From Brotonthovivens ammoniilytica (GTDB taxonomy: Bacteria; Bacillota; Clostridia; Lachnospirales; Lachnospiraceae): a DNA stretch of 64,000 nt. The notes beneath the pieces are model-generated. The model did no database searches. It saw only the letters and a program-made list of their open reading frames with translations, and had not been told where the DNA came from. The translations under genes were made by a program, and so were the position numbers. The stretch lies in the NCBI RefSeq assembly GCF_025566885.1, contig NZ_JAOQJQ010000004.1, positions 298,552-362,551 of the forward strand. Direction: 5' to 3'. Positions 28,549 to 36,265 of the stretch are shown piece by piece. The number at the start of each line of letters is the position of its first letter. The first letter of the stretch is position 1.

Positions 28549-28558
28549 ATGGTATAAT
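28549..28558 (+). promoter_or_regulatory. Extended -10 promoter before the tandem repeat
   Basis: ATGGTATAAT carries a TGn extension and a consensus TATAAT (28553-28558) on the plus strand. The predicted start near 28565 falls at the first base of the 128-bp repeat, as if that repeat were the 5' end of an RNA. Confidence 0.55.
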
Positions 28559-28567
28559 ATATCATAT

Positions 28568-28865
28568 CAGTAAAAAATCAAGCGGCTGTGGAACAGACAT
28601 TTGATTTTTTGTTGATATGATAACGACAGAATCTTTGAGTGTCTTTAGGCACGGCAGCTGCTTTTGCAGCTGGATTCTGGAGTGCTTTTACTTTTCAGTA
28701 AAAAATCAAGCGGCTGTGGAACAGACATTTGATTTTTTGTTGATATGATAACGACAGAATCTTTGAGTGCCTTTAGGCACGGCAGCTGCTTTTGCAGCTG
28801 GATTCTGGAGTGCTTTTACTTTTCAGTAAAAAATCAAGCGCTATGAAACAGACATTTGATTTTTT
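28568..28865 (+). repeat. 128-bp tandem repeat with conserved hairpins, 2.3 copies
   Basis: Copies start at 28568, 28696 and 28824; the first two differ at only one base noticed by eye, and the third is partial and diverged. Each full unit has a long hairpin (arms AAAAAATCAA and TTGATTTTTT, with CTGT/ACAG inside) followed by a three-way junction: outer stem CAGAATC/GATTCTG, inner hairpins GTGCC-TTTA-GGCAC and CAGCTGC/GCAGCTG. It occupies most of the 601-bp gap between glgC and murC. No coding frame is supported. Confidence 0.85.
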
Positions 28866-28911
28866 GCCAGATTCTTAAGTACTTATCGCTAATACGATAA
28901 CTACAGAATCG
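28866..28911 (+). other. Diverged structured element after the tandem repeat
   Basis: GATTCT and AGAATC enclose a TTATCG-CTAATA-CGATAA hairpin. It resembles a degenerate third copy of the outer-stem/inner-hairpin design of the tandem repeat and lies in the murC leader. Confidence 0.45.
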
Positions 28912-28953
28912 TCAAATACTTTTCATCTAAATCTATAACAGGCAGGTATTTTT

Positions 28954-30330
28954 ATGTATGAAATAAATTTCAACTCACCAATCCACATTCATTTTATTGG
29001 TATCGGCGGCATCAGCATGAGCGGCCTTGCCGAAATATTATTAAAAGAAAAATTCACAGTTTCCGGTTCTGATGCAAGAGAGTCTCATCTTACCAAACTG
29101 CTGGCTTTACAGGGGGCACGAATCTATATCGGACAACGGGCGGCAAATATTTCAGATGATACAGATCTCGTTGTTTATACAGCGGCCATCCATGAAGATA
29201 ATCCGGAATTTGCACAGGCAGTGAAACAGGAGATTCCCATGCTGACCCGTGCCGAGCTCCTTGGTCAGATTATGAAACATTACCATAACTCTATCGCCGT
29301 CTGCGGTACCCACGGTAAAACCACAACAACTTCAATGCTTACAGAAATTCTGCTCACTGCAGAGGCAGATCCCACTATCTCTGTAGGCGGTATGCTTTCA
29401 TCAATTGGCGGGAATATCAGAGTGGGAAGTTCCGATATCTTTTTAACGGAAGCCTGCGAATACACAAACAGTTTTTTAAACTTTTATCCAAAATACAACA
29501 TCATATTAAATATAGAAGAAGATCATCTGGACTTTTTCAAAGATATTCAGGAGATCCGTCACTCTTTCCGGCAGTTTGCCGCAAATACCGCAGAGAACGG
29601 AATTGTATTTATAAACAGCGGTATTCCGGATTATTCGGAAATTACTACGGATCTTTCCTGCCGGGTTATAACCTTTGGCCTGTCCGGTACAGAAGATTAT
29701 TTTGCTTCGGATATTACTTACAATAATCATGGCTGCGCCTCATTTACTGTAAACCACAGCCAAAACACATATCCTGTTCAGATTCAGGTTCCCGGCGAAC
29801 ATAACGTTTCAAACGCTCTGTCTGCATTTGCCTGCGCCCTTGAGGCCGGCATCAAACCGGATAGAATCATTTTGGGGCTAAAATCCTTTGGGGGTGCCGC
29901 CAGACGTTTTGAATTTAAAGGAAAACTTGGCAGTGTCACCGTCATAGATGACTATGCACACCATCCAACCGAGATTAAAGCCACCTTATCTTCCGCAAAA
30001 AATGTAGCTCACGACCGGATTATATGTGTTTTTCAGCCTCACACATACACCCGTACCAAAGCATTCTTTCATGAATTTGCAGATGCTCTGGCCCTGGCCG
30101 ACATTGTTGTACTGGCTGATATTTATGCCGCAAGGGAAACCGATACACTGGGAATTTCTTCCAGAGATCTGGCTGCCGCTGTTTTGGCCGCAGGTACAGA
30201 ATGCCATTATTTTCCAAGCTTTGATGAAATAGAAAACTTTTTATTAGAAAATTCTATGAACAACGATCTGTTGATAACTATGGGTGCCGGAGATGTATAT
30301 AAAATCGGCGAAAGCCTTCTGGGACTGTAA
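28954..30330 (+). CDS. murC: UDP-N-acetylmuramate--L-alanine ligase
   Basis: MurC adds L-alanine to UDP-MurNAc, starting the peptidoglycan stem peptide. The 458-residue protein has an N-terminal UDP-binding HFIGIGGISMSGLA (13-26), the ATP loop GTHGKTTTT (118-126), the middle-domain EACEYTNSFL and NIEEDHLDFF, and the C-terminal DDYAHHPTEI. Length is normal. It starts a plus-strand run with dnaD, dnaI and prs, but a DnaA-box region and a promoter separate it from dnaD. Confidence 0.97.
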   Translation: MYEINFNSPIHIHFIGIGGISMSGLAEILLKEKFTVSGSDARESHLTKLLALQGARIYIGQRAANISDDTDLVVYTAAIHEDNPEFAQAVKQEIPMLTRAELLGQIMKHYHNSIAVCGTHGKTTTTSMLTEILLTAEADPTISVGGMLSSIGGNIRVGSSDIFLTEACEYTNSFLNFYPKYNIILNIEEDHLDFFKDIQEIRHSFRQFAANTAENGIVFINSGIPDYSEITTDLSCRVITFGLSGTEDYFASDITYNNHGCASFTVNHSQNTYPVQIQVPGEHNVSNALSAFACALEAGIKPDRIILGLKSFGGAARRFEFKGKLGSVTVIDDYAHHPTEIKATLSSAKNVAHDRIICVFQPHTYTRTKAFFHEFADALALADIVVLADIYAARETDTLGISSRDLAAAVLAAGTECHYFPSFDEIENFLLENSMNNDLLITMGAGDVYKIGESLLGL

Positions 30331-30331
30331 G

Positions 30332-30527
30332 TTATCCACATTATCCACATAATTATCGTGTACAGATGCGATATTTTATGTGGATACTTTTTTACCTTAT
30401 TCATGTTTGGACAAGCCTGTTTATATCCTAATGTATGCGGCGTTTTCTTAAAACATTCCAGGTTTCTACTATATTTTATTGTCAATTTTCCACATTATCC
30501 ACATTTTCCACACTCTGTTTATCCATA
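30332..30527 (+). promoter_or_regulatory. Cluster of DnaA boxes upstream of dnaD
   Basis: Perfect TTATCCACA boxes lie at 30332-30340, 30341-30349 and 30495-30503. TTTTCCACA boxes at 30486-30494 and 30504-30512 abut the third perfect box, so three boxes run back to back at 9-bp steps. One-mismatch boxes lie at 30379-30387 (reverse) and 30519-30527. The region separates murC from the dnaD promoter and holds no gene. Confidence 0.85.
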
Positions 30528-30579
30528 CTTTTTAAAGAGTTGAAACGAGGTTTTATAGCTTCTCATTTTATTTTAGTTA

Positions 30580-30588
30580 TGCTATAAT
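30580..30588 (+). promoter_or_regulatory. dnaD promoter -10
   Basis: TGCTATAAT is an extended -10 on the plus strand, 38 bp before the dnaD start codon and about 55 bp after the last DnaA box. No strong -35 is visible. Confidence 0.55.
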
Positions 30589-30625
30589 GTGAACCAGTTT
30601 TATTGGGTGAAAGAGAGAGAGTTTT

Positions 30626-31675
30626 ATGGCAAATATTACACTGTACAACAGCTTGTCCGACACTGCAACCTATGTCCCAAACAAGTTTATTGACGACTAT
30701 ATGACCACGGCTAACGGCGAGTATGTTAAAATTTATTTATATCTTCTGCGCTGTATCAATCAGCCTGGCTGCAATTTTTCGCTGTCTAAACTGGCTGACC
30801 ATTTTGATCACACGGAAAAAGACATCCGCCGGGCACTAAAATACTGGGAAAAAGTACAGCTTTTAAAACTGGAATACGATGGAGAAAATCATCTTTCCGG
30901 TATTTGTCTGCTGCCCAGCCAGCCGGAAAGCACAGACACACTCCCCCGTCCGGCATCATCAGGCAGTGAAAATACCGCCCCAAAGACAGATCTTACTGCC
31001 GACGGGATGAAGGCCTTCTGCCAGCGTGAGGAAATACGGGAGCTTATTTTTCTCACCGAAACCTACCTTGGCCGTACTATGAATCAGAGCGATTTGAATT
31101 TTATATTTTCATGGTACGATCAGCTTTCTTTTTCTCCGGAATTAATTGAATTTCTGGTAGAAAACTGTATTGCCAAGGGACACTCCAGCCTTCACTATAT
31201 GCAAAGAGTCGCTGAAGACTGGGCCTCTGAGAATATTAAAACACCAGAAGAAGCCAAACGCCTCGTAAGCAGTAATAACGAGACTTACTATATGGTAATG
31301 AAAGCTTTTGGCATCCGGGGACGCAATCTAGTTCCTTCTGAAATGAATTTACTGAAAAAATGGACAGGCAGCTATGGTTTTTCCAGAGAGATTATTTCAG
31401 AAGCATGCCGGCGCACAATCCAAAAGATACACGAACCCAGCTTTGAATATGCAGATTCCATTCTTAGCAACTGGCATCAGGCCGGCGTTCATACTATAGA
31501 AGATATTAAAAATGCGGATGAAGCTTTTCAAAAAAGCAAAGCGGCCAAAACTGCGTCCAACCGTATTAAAATTACCGGAAACACAGCCAAAAACAACAAA
31601 TTTAATAATTTTCAGCAGCGGGACTATGATTACGATCAGCTCTCCCGAAAACTGCTTGAGAAATCTATACGTTAA
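30626..31675 (+). CDS. dnaD: DnaD-family replication initiation protein
   Basis: A 349-residue protein with an N-terminal winged-helix region (KIYLYLLRCINQ, SLSKLADHFDHTEKDIRRAL) and two C-terminal DnaD/DnaB_2 domains. The latter are marked by SLHYMQRVAEDWASENIKT (about 192-210) and SFEYADSILSNWHQAGVHT (about 272-290), the YxxxIxxxW signature. Such proteins remodel origin DNA and help load the helicase. The C-terminal tail is lysine/asparagine rich. Its gene is 11 bp upstream of dnaI, and DnaA boxes precede it. Confidence 0.92.
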   Translation: MANITLYNSLSDTATYVPNKFIDDYMTTANGEYVKIYLYLLRCINQPGCNFSLSKLADHFDHTEKDIRRALKYWEKVQLLKLEYDGENHLSGICLLPSQPESTDTLPRPASSGSENTAPKTDLTADGMKAFCQREEIRELIFLTETYLGRTMNQSDLNFIFSWYDQLSFSPELIEFLVENCIAKGHSSLHYMQRVAEDWASENIKTPEEAKRLVSSNNETYYMVMKAFGIRGRNLVPSEMNLLKKWTGSYGFSREIISEACRRTIQKIHEPSFEYADSILSNWHQAGVHTIEDIKNADEAFQKSKAAKTASNRIKITGNTAKNNKFNNFQQRDYDYDQLSRKLLEKSIR

Positions 31676-31686
31676 GGAGCTGTCTA

Positions 31687-32670
31687 ATGTCTTTAACAAA
31701 TGCTCAATATGACGAAATAATGCGTCAATATAACCACAGACAATTAAAGGCCCATGAGGCCTCAAAAAAGCTGAAAAATGAACTTTACCAAAAAGCTCCG
31801 AAGCTGGCCCGGATTGATGAGGAAATTGCATCTATCAGCGTTTCCCAGGCTAAAAACTTTATTAACGGAAATACAGCCTCCCTTATCGGTCTTACAGAGT
31901 CCATACAAAAACTGGCACTCCAAAAGGAACATATTTTACAGGAGCTGGGCTATCAACCACAGGATCTAGAACCACAGTATCATTGTCCGGACTGTAAAGA
32001 TACCGGATATATAAACGGAAAGAAATGCCACTGTTTCCGTCAGGCTGAAGTTGACTATGTTTATAAGCAATCAAATCTGCGGACGATTTTGAAACGGGAA
32101 AATTTCAATACATATACATTTCAGTATTACCCGGAAAACCTGATAGATCCGGAAAGCCAGGTCTCTTCCCTGGAGCTGGCCCGTCATGCAGCGGCTAAAA
32201 GCAAAGCATTTATCAGCGAATTTGATCAGACGCACCCTAACCTGTTATTATATGGAAATACCGGCACCGGGAAAACTTTTTTAACAAACTGCATCGCAAA
32301 AGAGCTTTTAGACAGCGGCCATTCTGTTATTTACTTTTCCGCCTTTCAGTTATTTGATATTTTAGCAAAAAATGTATTTGGAAAATCTCCGGAAACTGCC
32401 GGCGACTACCAGAATATTTTTAACTGCGATCTGCTGATTATTGATGACCTTGGAACAGAGGTTCCCAATTCCTTTACAATTTCGCAGTTTTTCCAATGCC
32501 TCAACGAAAGAATATTAAGACATAAATCCACGATTATATCAACAAATCTGGCTTTAAATGATATTGCTGGAATCTATTCAGAAAGAATTGCATCCAGAAT
32601 CACAAGCCACTTTGTATTATTAAAGCTTTTCGGAGATGATATCCGGATTTTAAAGAAACTTTCCGACTAG
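31687..32670 (+). CDS. dnaI: Helicase loader DnaI/DnaC, AAA+ ATPase
   Basis: A 327-residue helicase loader. An N-terminal helical region is followed by a zinc-binding motif (CPDCKDTGYINGKKCHC, about 101-117) that binds the helicase, then an AAA+ domain with Walker A GNTGTGKTFL and Walker B LLIIDDLGTE. It loads DnaB onto single-stranded DNA at origins and stalled forks. It is coupled with dnaD; a terminator follows. The helicase gene itself (dnaB) lies about 9 kb away on the other strand. Confidence 0.94.
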   Translation: MSLTNAQYDEIMRQYNHRQLKAHEASKKLKNELYQKAPKLARIDEEIASISVSQAKNFINGNTASLIGLTESIQKLALQKEHILQELGYQPQDLEPQYHCPDCKDTGYINGKKCHCFRQAEVDYVYKQSNLRTILKRENFNTYTFQYYPENLIDPESQVSSLELARHAAAKSKAFISEFDQTHPNLLLYGNTGTGKTFLTNCIAKELLDSGHSVIYFSAFQLFDILAKNVFGKSPETAGDYQNIFNCDLLIIDDLGTEVPNSFTISQFFQCLNERILRHKSTIISTNLALNDIAGIYSERIASRITSHFVLLKLFGDDIRILKKLSD

Positions 32671-32673
32671 AAC

Positions 32674-32718
32674 CTGCCGTTTTACAGTTTTACTTTCAGG
32701 TAAAAGGCGATTTTTTTC
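32674..32718 (+). terminator. Terminator after dnaI
   Basis: GCCGTTTTAC pairs with GTAAAAGGC and is followed by a T run (32710-32717). Confidence 0.8.
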
Positions 32719-32759
32719 TTGTAATGCAACTTACGGAATGCTATAATGCATACGTTGCA
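32719..32759 (+). promoter_or_regulatory. prs promoter with an inverted repeat
   Basis: TTGTAA (32719-32724), 17 bp, and an extended TGCTATAAT (-10 at 32742-32747). TGCAAC (32725-32730) and GTTGCA (32754-32759) form an inverted repeat spanning the -10, a possible operator. Confidence 0.6.
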
Positions 32760-32835
32760 AATTTAACCGACTTCGTTTTGAGGTATGAAGCCAATAATAT
32801 ATAACCAAAAGAAAAGATGATGGAGGAACTTTTCA

Positions 32836-34023
32836 ATGCAAGATGACGGAAGAAATTTACAGACGATCCCTGCGGGAGCTTTAGGTTTACTGCCATTAGA
32901 AAGCTGCCGTTCTATCGGCGAAGAAGTTGATAAGTATCTTGTAAAATGGAGACGCGTACGCGAACATGAACATGAGGGAGATATAACTTTTACAGGGTAT
33001 ACAAGAGATTCCTATTTAATCAAAGGGAACTGCCCCCGTTTTGGTACCGGCGAAGCTAAAGGTACATTAAACGAGTCTGTCCGCGGTTATGACTTATTTA
33101 TTTTAGTAGATGTTACCAATTACAACTTGACCTATAAATTATGCGGCATGGTTAACCACATGTCCCCGGACGATCACTATCAGGATTTGAAACGTATGAT
33201 CGCTGCCGTTGCCGGAAAAGCCAGAAGAATTACAGTTATTATGCCTTTCCTGTACGAAAGCCGCCAGCACAGACGTACTTCTAGAGAATCCTTAGACTGC
33301 GCCCTTGCTCTTCAGGAATTAATTTCTATGGGCGTAGATAACATTATTACCTTTGATGCTCATGATCCCCGGGTGCAGAATTCCATACCTTTAAACGGTT
33401 TTGAAACAGTTAACGCATCTTACCAGTTTATTAAGAGCATTCTATATTCTGAACCCGACCTGCAGTTAGACAACAACCATATGATGATTGTAAGCCCGGA
33501 TGAGGGGGGAACTAACCGCGCTGTATATCTGGCAAACGTTCTTGGTATTGATATGGGTATGTTTTACAAACGACGGGATTACAGCCGCATTGTAGACGGA
33601 CGCAACCCCATTGTAGCACATGAATTTTTAGGTTCCTCTGTAGAAGGCAAAGACATCATTATTGTGGATGATATGATCTCTTCCGGAGACAGCATGATTG
33701 ATGTAGCAACTGAGCTGAAAAAGAGAAAAGCCAACAGAATTTTCGTTGTGGCAACCTTCGGTTTATTTACCAACGGCCTTGCAAAATTTGACAAAGCAGT
33801 AGAAGACGGTACTATTTACCGTATTGTTACTACAAATCTTACATATCAGACACCTGAGCTTTTAAGCAAACCATACTACATTAACTGTGATATGGGCAAA
33901 TATATTGCTTATATCATAGATACCTTAAATCACGACACTTCCATCAGTGATTTACTGGATCCATACGAGAAAATCCAGCGTCTGGTATCCAAATATATTG
34001 CAAATAACGGTGATCTATCTTAA
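32836..34023 (+). CDS. prs: Ribose-phosphate diphosphokinase, divergent long form
   Basis: Makes PRPP from ribose-5-phosphate and ATP. The 395-residue protein is longer than usual (about 315). It has an N-terminal extension, the FDAHDPR segment near His193 expected for ATP binding, the KRRDYSR flexible loop and a PRPP loop reading VDDMISSGDSM where classical enzymes read VDDMIDTAGT. Despite these changes, domain order is kept. It has its own promoter. Two pyrophosphokinase domains are inferred from family architecture. Confidence 0.88.
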   Translation: MQDDGRNLQTIPAGALGLLPLESCRSIGEEVDKYLVKWRRVREHEHEGDITFTGYTRDSYLIKGNCPRFGTGEAKGTLNESVRGYDLFILVDVTNYNLTYKLCGMVNHMSPDDHYQDLKRMIAAVAGKARRITVIMPFLYESRQHRRTSRESLDCALALQELISMGVDNIITFDAHDPRVQNSIPLNGFETVNASYQFIKSILYSEPDLQLDNNHMMIVSPDEGGTNRAVYLANVLGIDMGMFYKRRDYSRIVDGRNPIVAHEFLGSSVEGKDIIIVDDMISSGDSMIDVATELKKRKANRIFVVATFGLFTNGLAKFDKAVEDGTIYRIVTTNLTYQTPELLSKPYYINCDMGKYIAYIIDTLNHDTSISDLLDPYEKIQRLVSKYIANNGDLS

Positions 34024-34030
34024 GAATGTA

Positions 34031-34188
34031 CAAAAGAATCCTGCCACGGCAGGATTCTCCGCCTGCGGCGGGTTGCGCAAGCAACATGATTTCACTCTGC
34101 CGCAGTGCGATCCACAGCGGAGCGTTTTTTTGCTCTATAGGAATCGGTGCTTTTCAGCTTTATCACAACACGGTATATCCTATAGAGC
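34031..34188. repeat. Modular intergenic hairpin repeat, copy 4 (complete B + A + C2)
   Basis: The fullest copy: AGAATCCTGCC/GGCAGGATTCT (34035-34058), CCGCC-TGC-GGCGG (34059-34071), GTTGC-GCAA-GCAAC, then module A (34100-34120) with CCGCaGTG-CGATC-CACaGCGG, a T run, and module C2 with arms CTATAGGAAT and ATATCCTATAG. It lies between the convergent genes prs and the DUF3783 gene. Confidence 0.8.
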
Positions 34189-34238
34189 AAAAAAAGAACA
34201 CGAAGCATCATGAATTTAATGCTTCGTGTTCTTTTTTT
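34188..34238. terminator. Bidirectional terminator between prs and the DUF3783 gene
   Basis: GAACACGAAGCAT (34196-34208) and ATGCTTCGTGTTC (34219-34231) form a perfect 13-bp stem flanked by A and T runs. It overlaps the last codons of the minus-strand gene. Confidence 0.88.
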
Positions 34239-34579
34239 AACTCTTCATACAGTTCTAAAGAAGACCAGACTACATTATCCGGTGTTAAGATTGCTTTTAA
34301 TGAGACTTTCCCGGCACCACTGGCCTTTAACTCTCTCAGAAACCGGTCCAATGTTCCATTATCAAACCCTTTAAATACAAGCATCTCATCCCCAAAGCCG
34401 TTTCCTTCATATACTGTACCCGCCGGCTCTATTCCAGACACCCCAGCCAGACTGCCAATGGGCTCTAGATACTGTCCGGAAGAAACCATTATGATCCTTA
34501 ATTTCATCTTTAAACAGATCATCTTTATCTTTCTTCCCTTTTCAGAATCCAGATTATACATTAAAACCGCCCGGGTCAT
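34208..34579 (-). CDS. DUF3783-type small protein
   Basis: About 123 residues with no catalytic motif I recognise. The N-terminus RAVLMYNLDSEKGRKIK and the FGDEMLVFKGF stretch resemble DUF3783 proteins of Clostridia. The ATG at 34579 overlaps the stop of the upstream HPr-like gene as ATGA, indicating coupling; a GTG at 34588 is the alternative start. Function is unknown. Its end is inside a bidirectional terminator hairpin. Confidence 0.7.
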   Translation of the reverse strand: MTRAVLMYNLDSEKGRKIKMICLKMKLRIIMVSSGQYLEPIGSLAGVSGIEPAGTVYEGNGFGDEMLVFKGFDNGTLDRFLRELKASGAGKVSLKAILTPDNVVWSSLELYEELKKEHEALNS

Positions 34580-34833
34580 CTTTGGCACTTCAAAAAATCT
34601 GACATTGCTTTTACCGCGTCCGTTTCGTCCTCTCCGCTGGCCTCAATGTCGACTTCCATTCCTTTGCACAATTGAAATGCCATGATTCCCATAATACTTT
34701 TTGCATTAATCTTTTTACTGCCATTTAAAAGATTAATATCACTTGAAAACCGACATGCAACCTGAACCAGCTCACCAATGGGATTTTCATATTGTTTTAT
34801 AATATCAGCAGCGACAATTCTTTCTTTAAGCAT
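34576..34833 (-). CDS. HPr-like protein lacking the catalytic histidine
   Basis: An 85-residue HPr-fold protein. The regulatory region around Ser46 is kept (NAKSIMGIMAFQLCKG), but the GLHARPA active-site motif is replaced by NPIGELVQVACRF, with no histidine for phosphotransfer. This recalls Bacillus Crh, in which His15 is replaced and the protein acts only through Ser46 in catabolite control. It is therefore unlikely to carry phosphate in sugar uptake. It is coupled to the DUF3783 gene. Confidence 0.82.
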   Translation of the reverse strand: MLKERIVAADIIKQYENPIGELVQVACRFSSDINLLNGSKKINAKSIMGIMAFQLCKGMEVDIEASGEDETDAVKAMSDFLKCQR

Positions 34834-34981
34834 AGCATTACCTCCAACTATTACTGCTTGTTACTATAGACCGAAAATATACTTTTTACAAGCATCTTTA
34901 AACAAAACTGTTATTTTCAACGAAGGAAATATTTTTTTTGTTTTTTTATTATGCATTTTTATAGTCAAATAATACTGCCAA

Positions 34982-36151
34982 TTAACCTGTATATGATTTG
35001 TCAACTTGTATCACTGTGGTATATTCCGTTCCCATCTGCTCTTTTACTTTTATTTCTATAATCTTTTCCACCTCTTCATCCGACATTCGATAGCGGAACG
35101 GAACAACTACATCAAAGATCAGATTTGTATGAGTAGGACCTGCAACAACTCTAAAATCATGTATAGACATTTTTTCATCAATCTGACGGACCAGCTCGTA
35201 CACCTGCTGCTTTAATTTTAAAGCCACAGGGTCCCGGGTTATTACCGGGTCCATATGAATCACTGCCTCACATTTCATTTTTTCCCTAATTTTTTGTTCT
35301 GCATTATCTATCACATCATGCAGAATTAAAATGTCTCCCTGGGCAGAAACCTCTGCGTGAAGTGAAACCATTACCCTTCCGGGCCCATAATCATGAACAA
35401 TCAGATCATGAATCCCCCTGATTTCTTTATACTCCATCACGATCCGCTCAATCTCCTCTACAAACTCCGGTTCCGGCGGCTGCCCCAGCAGCGGATTCAG
35501 CGTTTCCCTGGCCGCACTGATACCTGCATAAAAAATAAATATGCTGACAGCGGCACCGCACCAGCCGTCAATCCCGATTCCTGCTGTTTTTGATACAATG
35601 GCAGAAACAAGAACCACTCCGGTAGCTGCCGCATCACTGAAGCTGTCCACGGAAGTTGCTCTCATAGCGGCAGAACGTATTCGTTCTCCAATCCGCCGAT
35701 TATAAAACGCCATATATAATTTTACCAGTATAGACACGGCCAGTATTAAAATCGCTGCAAAGCTGAAATCTACCTCTTCCGGATGAATTATTTTTTCTAC
35801 AGATGTTTTCAGCAGTTCAAATGCCATAAGCAGAATAATCGCAGATACGATAAGCCCGGAAACATACTCAATACGCCCATGCCCAAAGGGGTGTTTCGAG
35901 TCCGGTTTGGCCCCGGCCAGCTTAAATCCAACCATAGTTACCAGGGATGAACCTGCATCCGACAGGTTATTAAAGGCATCTGCCGTAATAGCAATGGAAC
36001 CGCTTAAAGTTCCTGCCAGAAATTTCCCTGCAGACAACAGCAAGTTCAGGCAAATTCCTACAAGTCCGCACAGAATACCATATGCTTCCCGCTCCCCGGC
36101 GCTCCCTGCCTCCTGGCGTTTAAGAAATATCTTTGCCAGTAGTTTAATCAT
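34982..36151 (-). CDS. Cation diffusion facilitator family transporter
   Basis: About 389 residues with roughly six membrane helices and a long cytoplasmic C-terminal domain. The metal site is marked by TADAFNNLSDAG (Asp58, Asp65) and the loop HPFGHGRIEY; the second site is likely in SVDSFSDAAATG. Such antiporters export Zn, Fe, Mn or Co using protons. The C-terminal domain is longer than in classical members. Start at 36151 follows AAGGGAG; a TTG at 36181 is the alternative. The metal is unknown; nearby feo genes hint at iron or manganese. Confidence 0.9.
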   Translation of the reverse strand: MIKLLAKIFLKRQEAGSAGEREAYGILCGLVGICLNLLLSAGKFLAGTLSGSIAITADAFNNLSDAGSSLVTMVGFKLAGAKPDSKHPFGHGRIEYVSGLIVSAIILLMAFELLKTSVEKIIHPEEVDFSFAAILILAVSILVKLYMAFYNRRIGERIRSAAMRATSVDSFSDAAATGVVLVSAIVSKTAGIGIDGWCGAAVSIFIFYAGISAARETLNPLLGQPPEPEFVEEIERIVMEYKEIRGIHDLIVHDYGPGRVMVSLHAEVSAQGDILILHDVIDNAEQKIREKMKCEAVIHMDPVITRDPVALKLKQQVYELVRQIDEKMSIHDFRVVAGPTHTNLIFDVVVPFRYRMSDEEVEKIIEIKVKEQMGTEYTTVIQVDKSYTG

Positions 36152-36207
36152 AAATCTTTTCTCCCTTTTCTTCAGACTCAACAGTCAATGCTGTCCTTCC
36201 CCACATG

Positions 36208-36245
36208 CAAAGAAGACCGCACCGTCTCACAGGCGGTGCGGCCGT
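36208..36245 (-). terminator. Terminator after gdhA
   Basis: CCGCACCG (36217-36224) and CGGTGCGG (36234-36241) form a stem; on the minus strand it is followed by TCTTCTTTG. Confidence 0.8.
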
Positions 36246-36265
36246 TTTATCCAAACTGTAAACTA

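Noticed and set aside
28568..28865. CRISPR array
   Set aside because: The repeat is 128 bp and tandem with no spacers, and no cas genes are in the window.
30332..30527. Chromosomal origin (oriC)
   Set aside because: The DnaA boxes are strong, but dnaA, dnaN and rpmH are absent and no AT-rich unwinding element is evident next to them; a regulatory cluster is more likely. GC skew of the whole genome would settle it.
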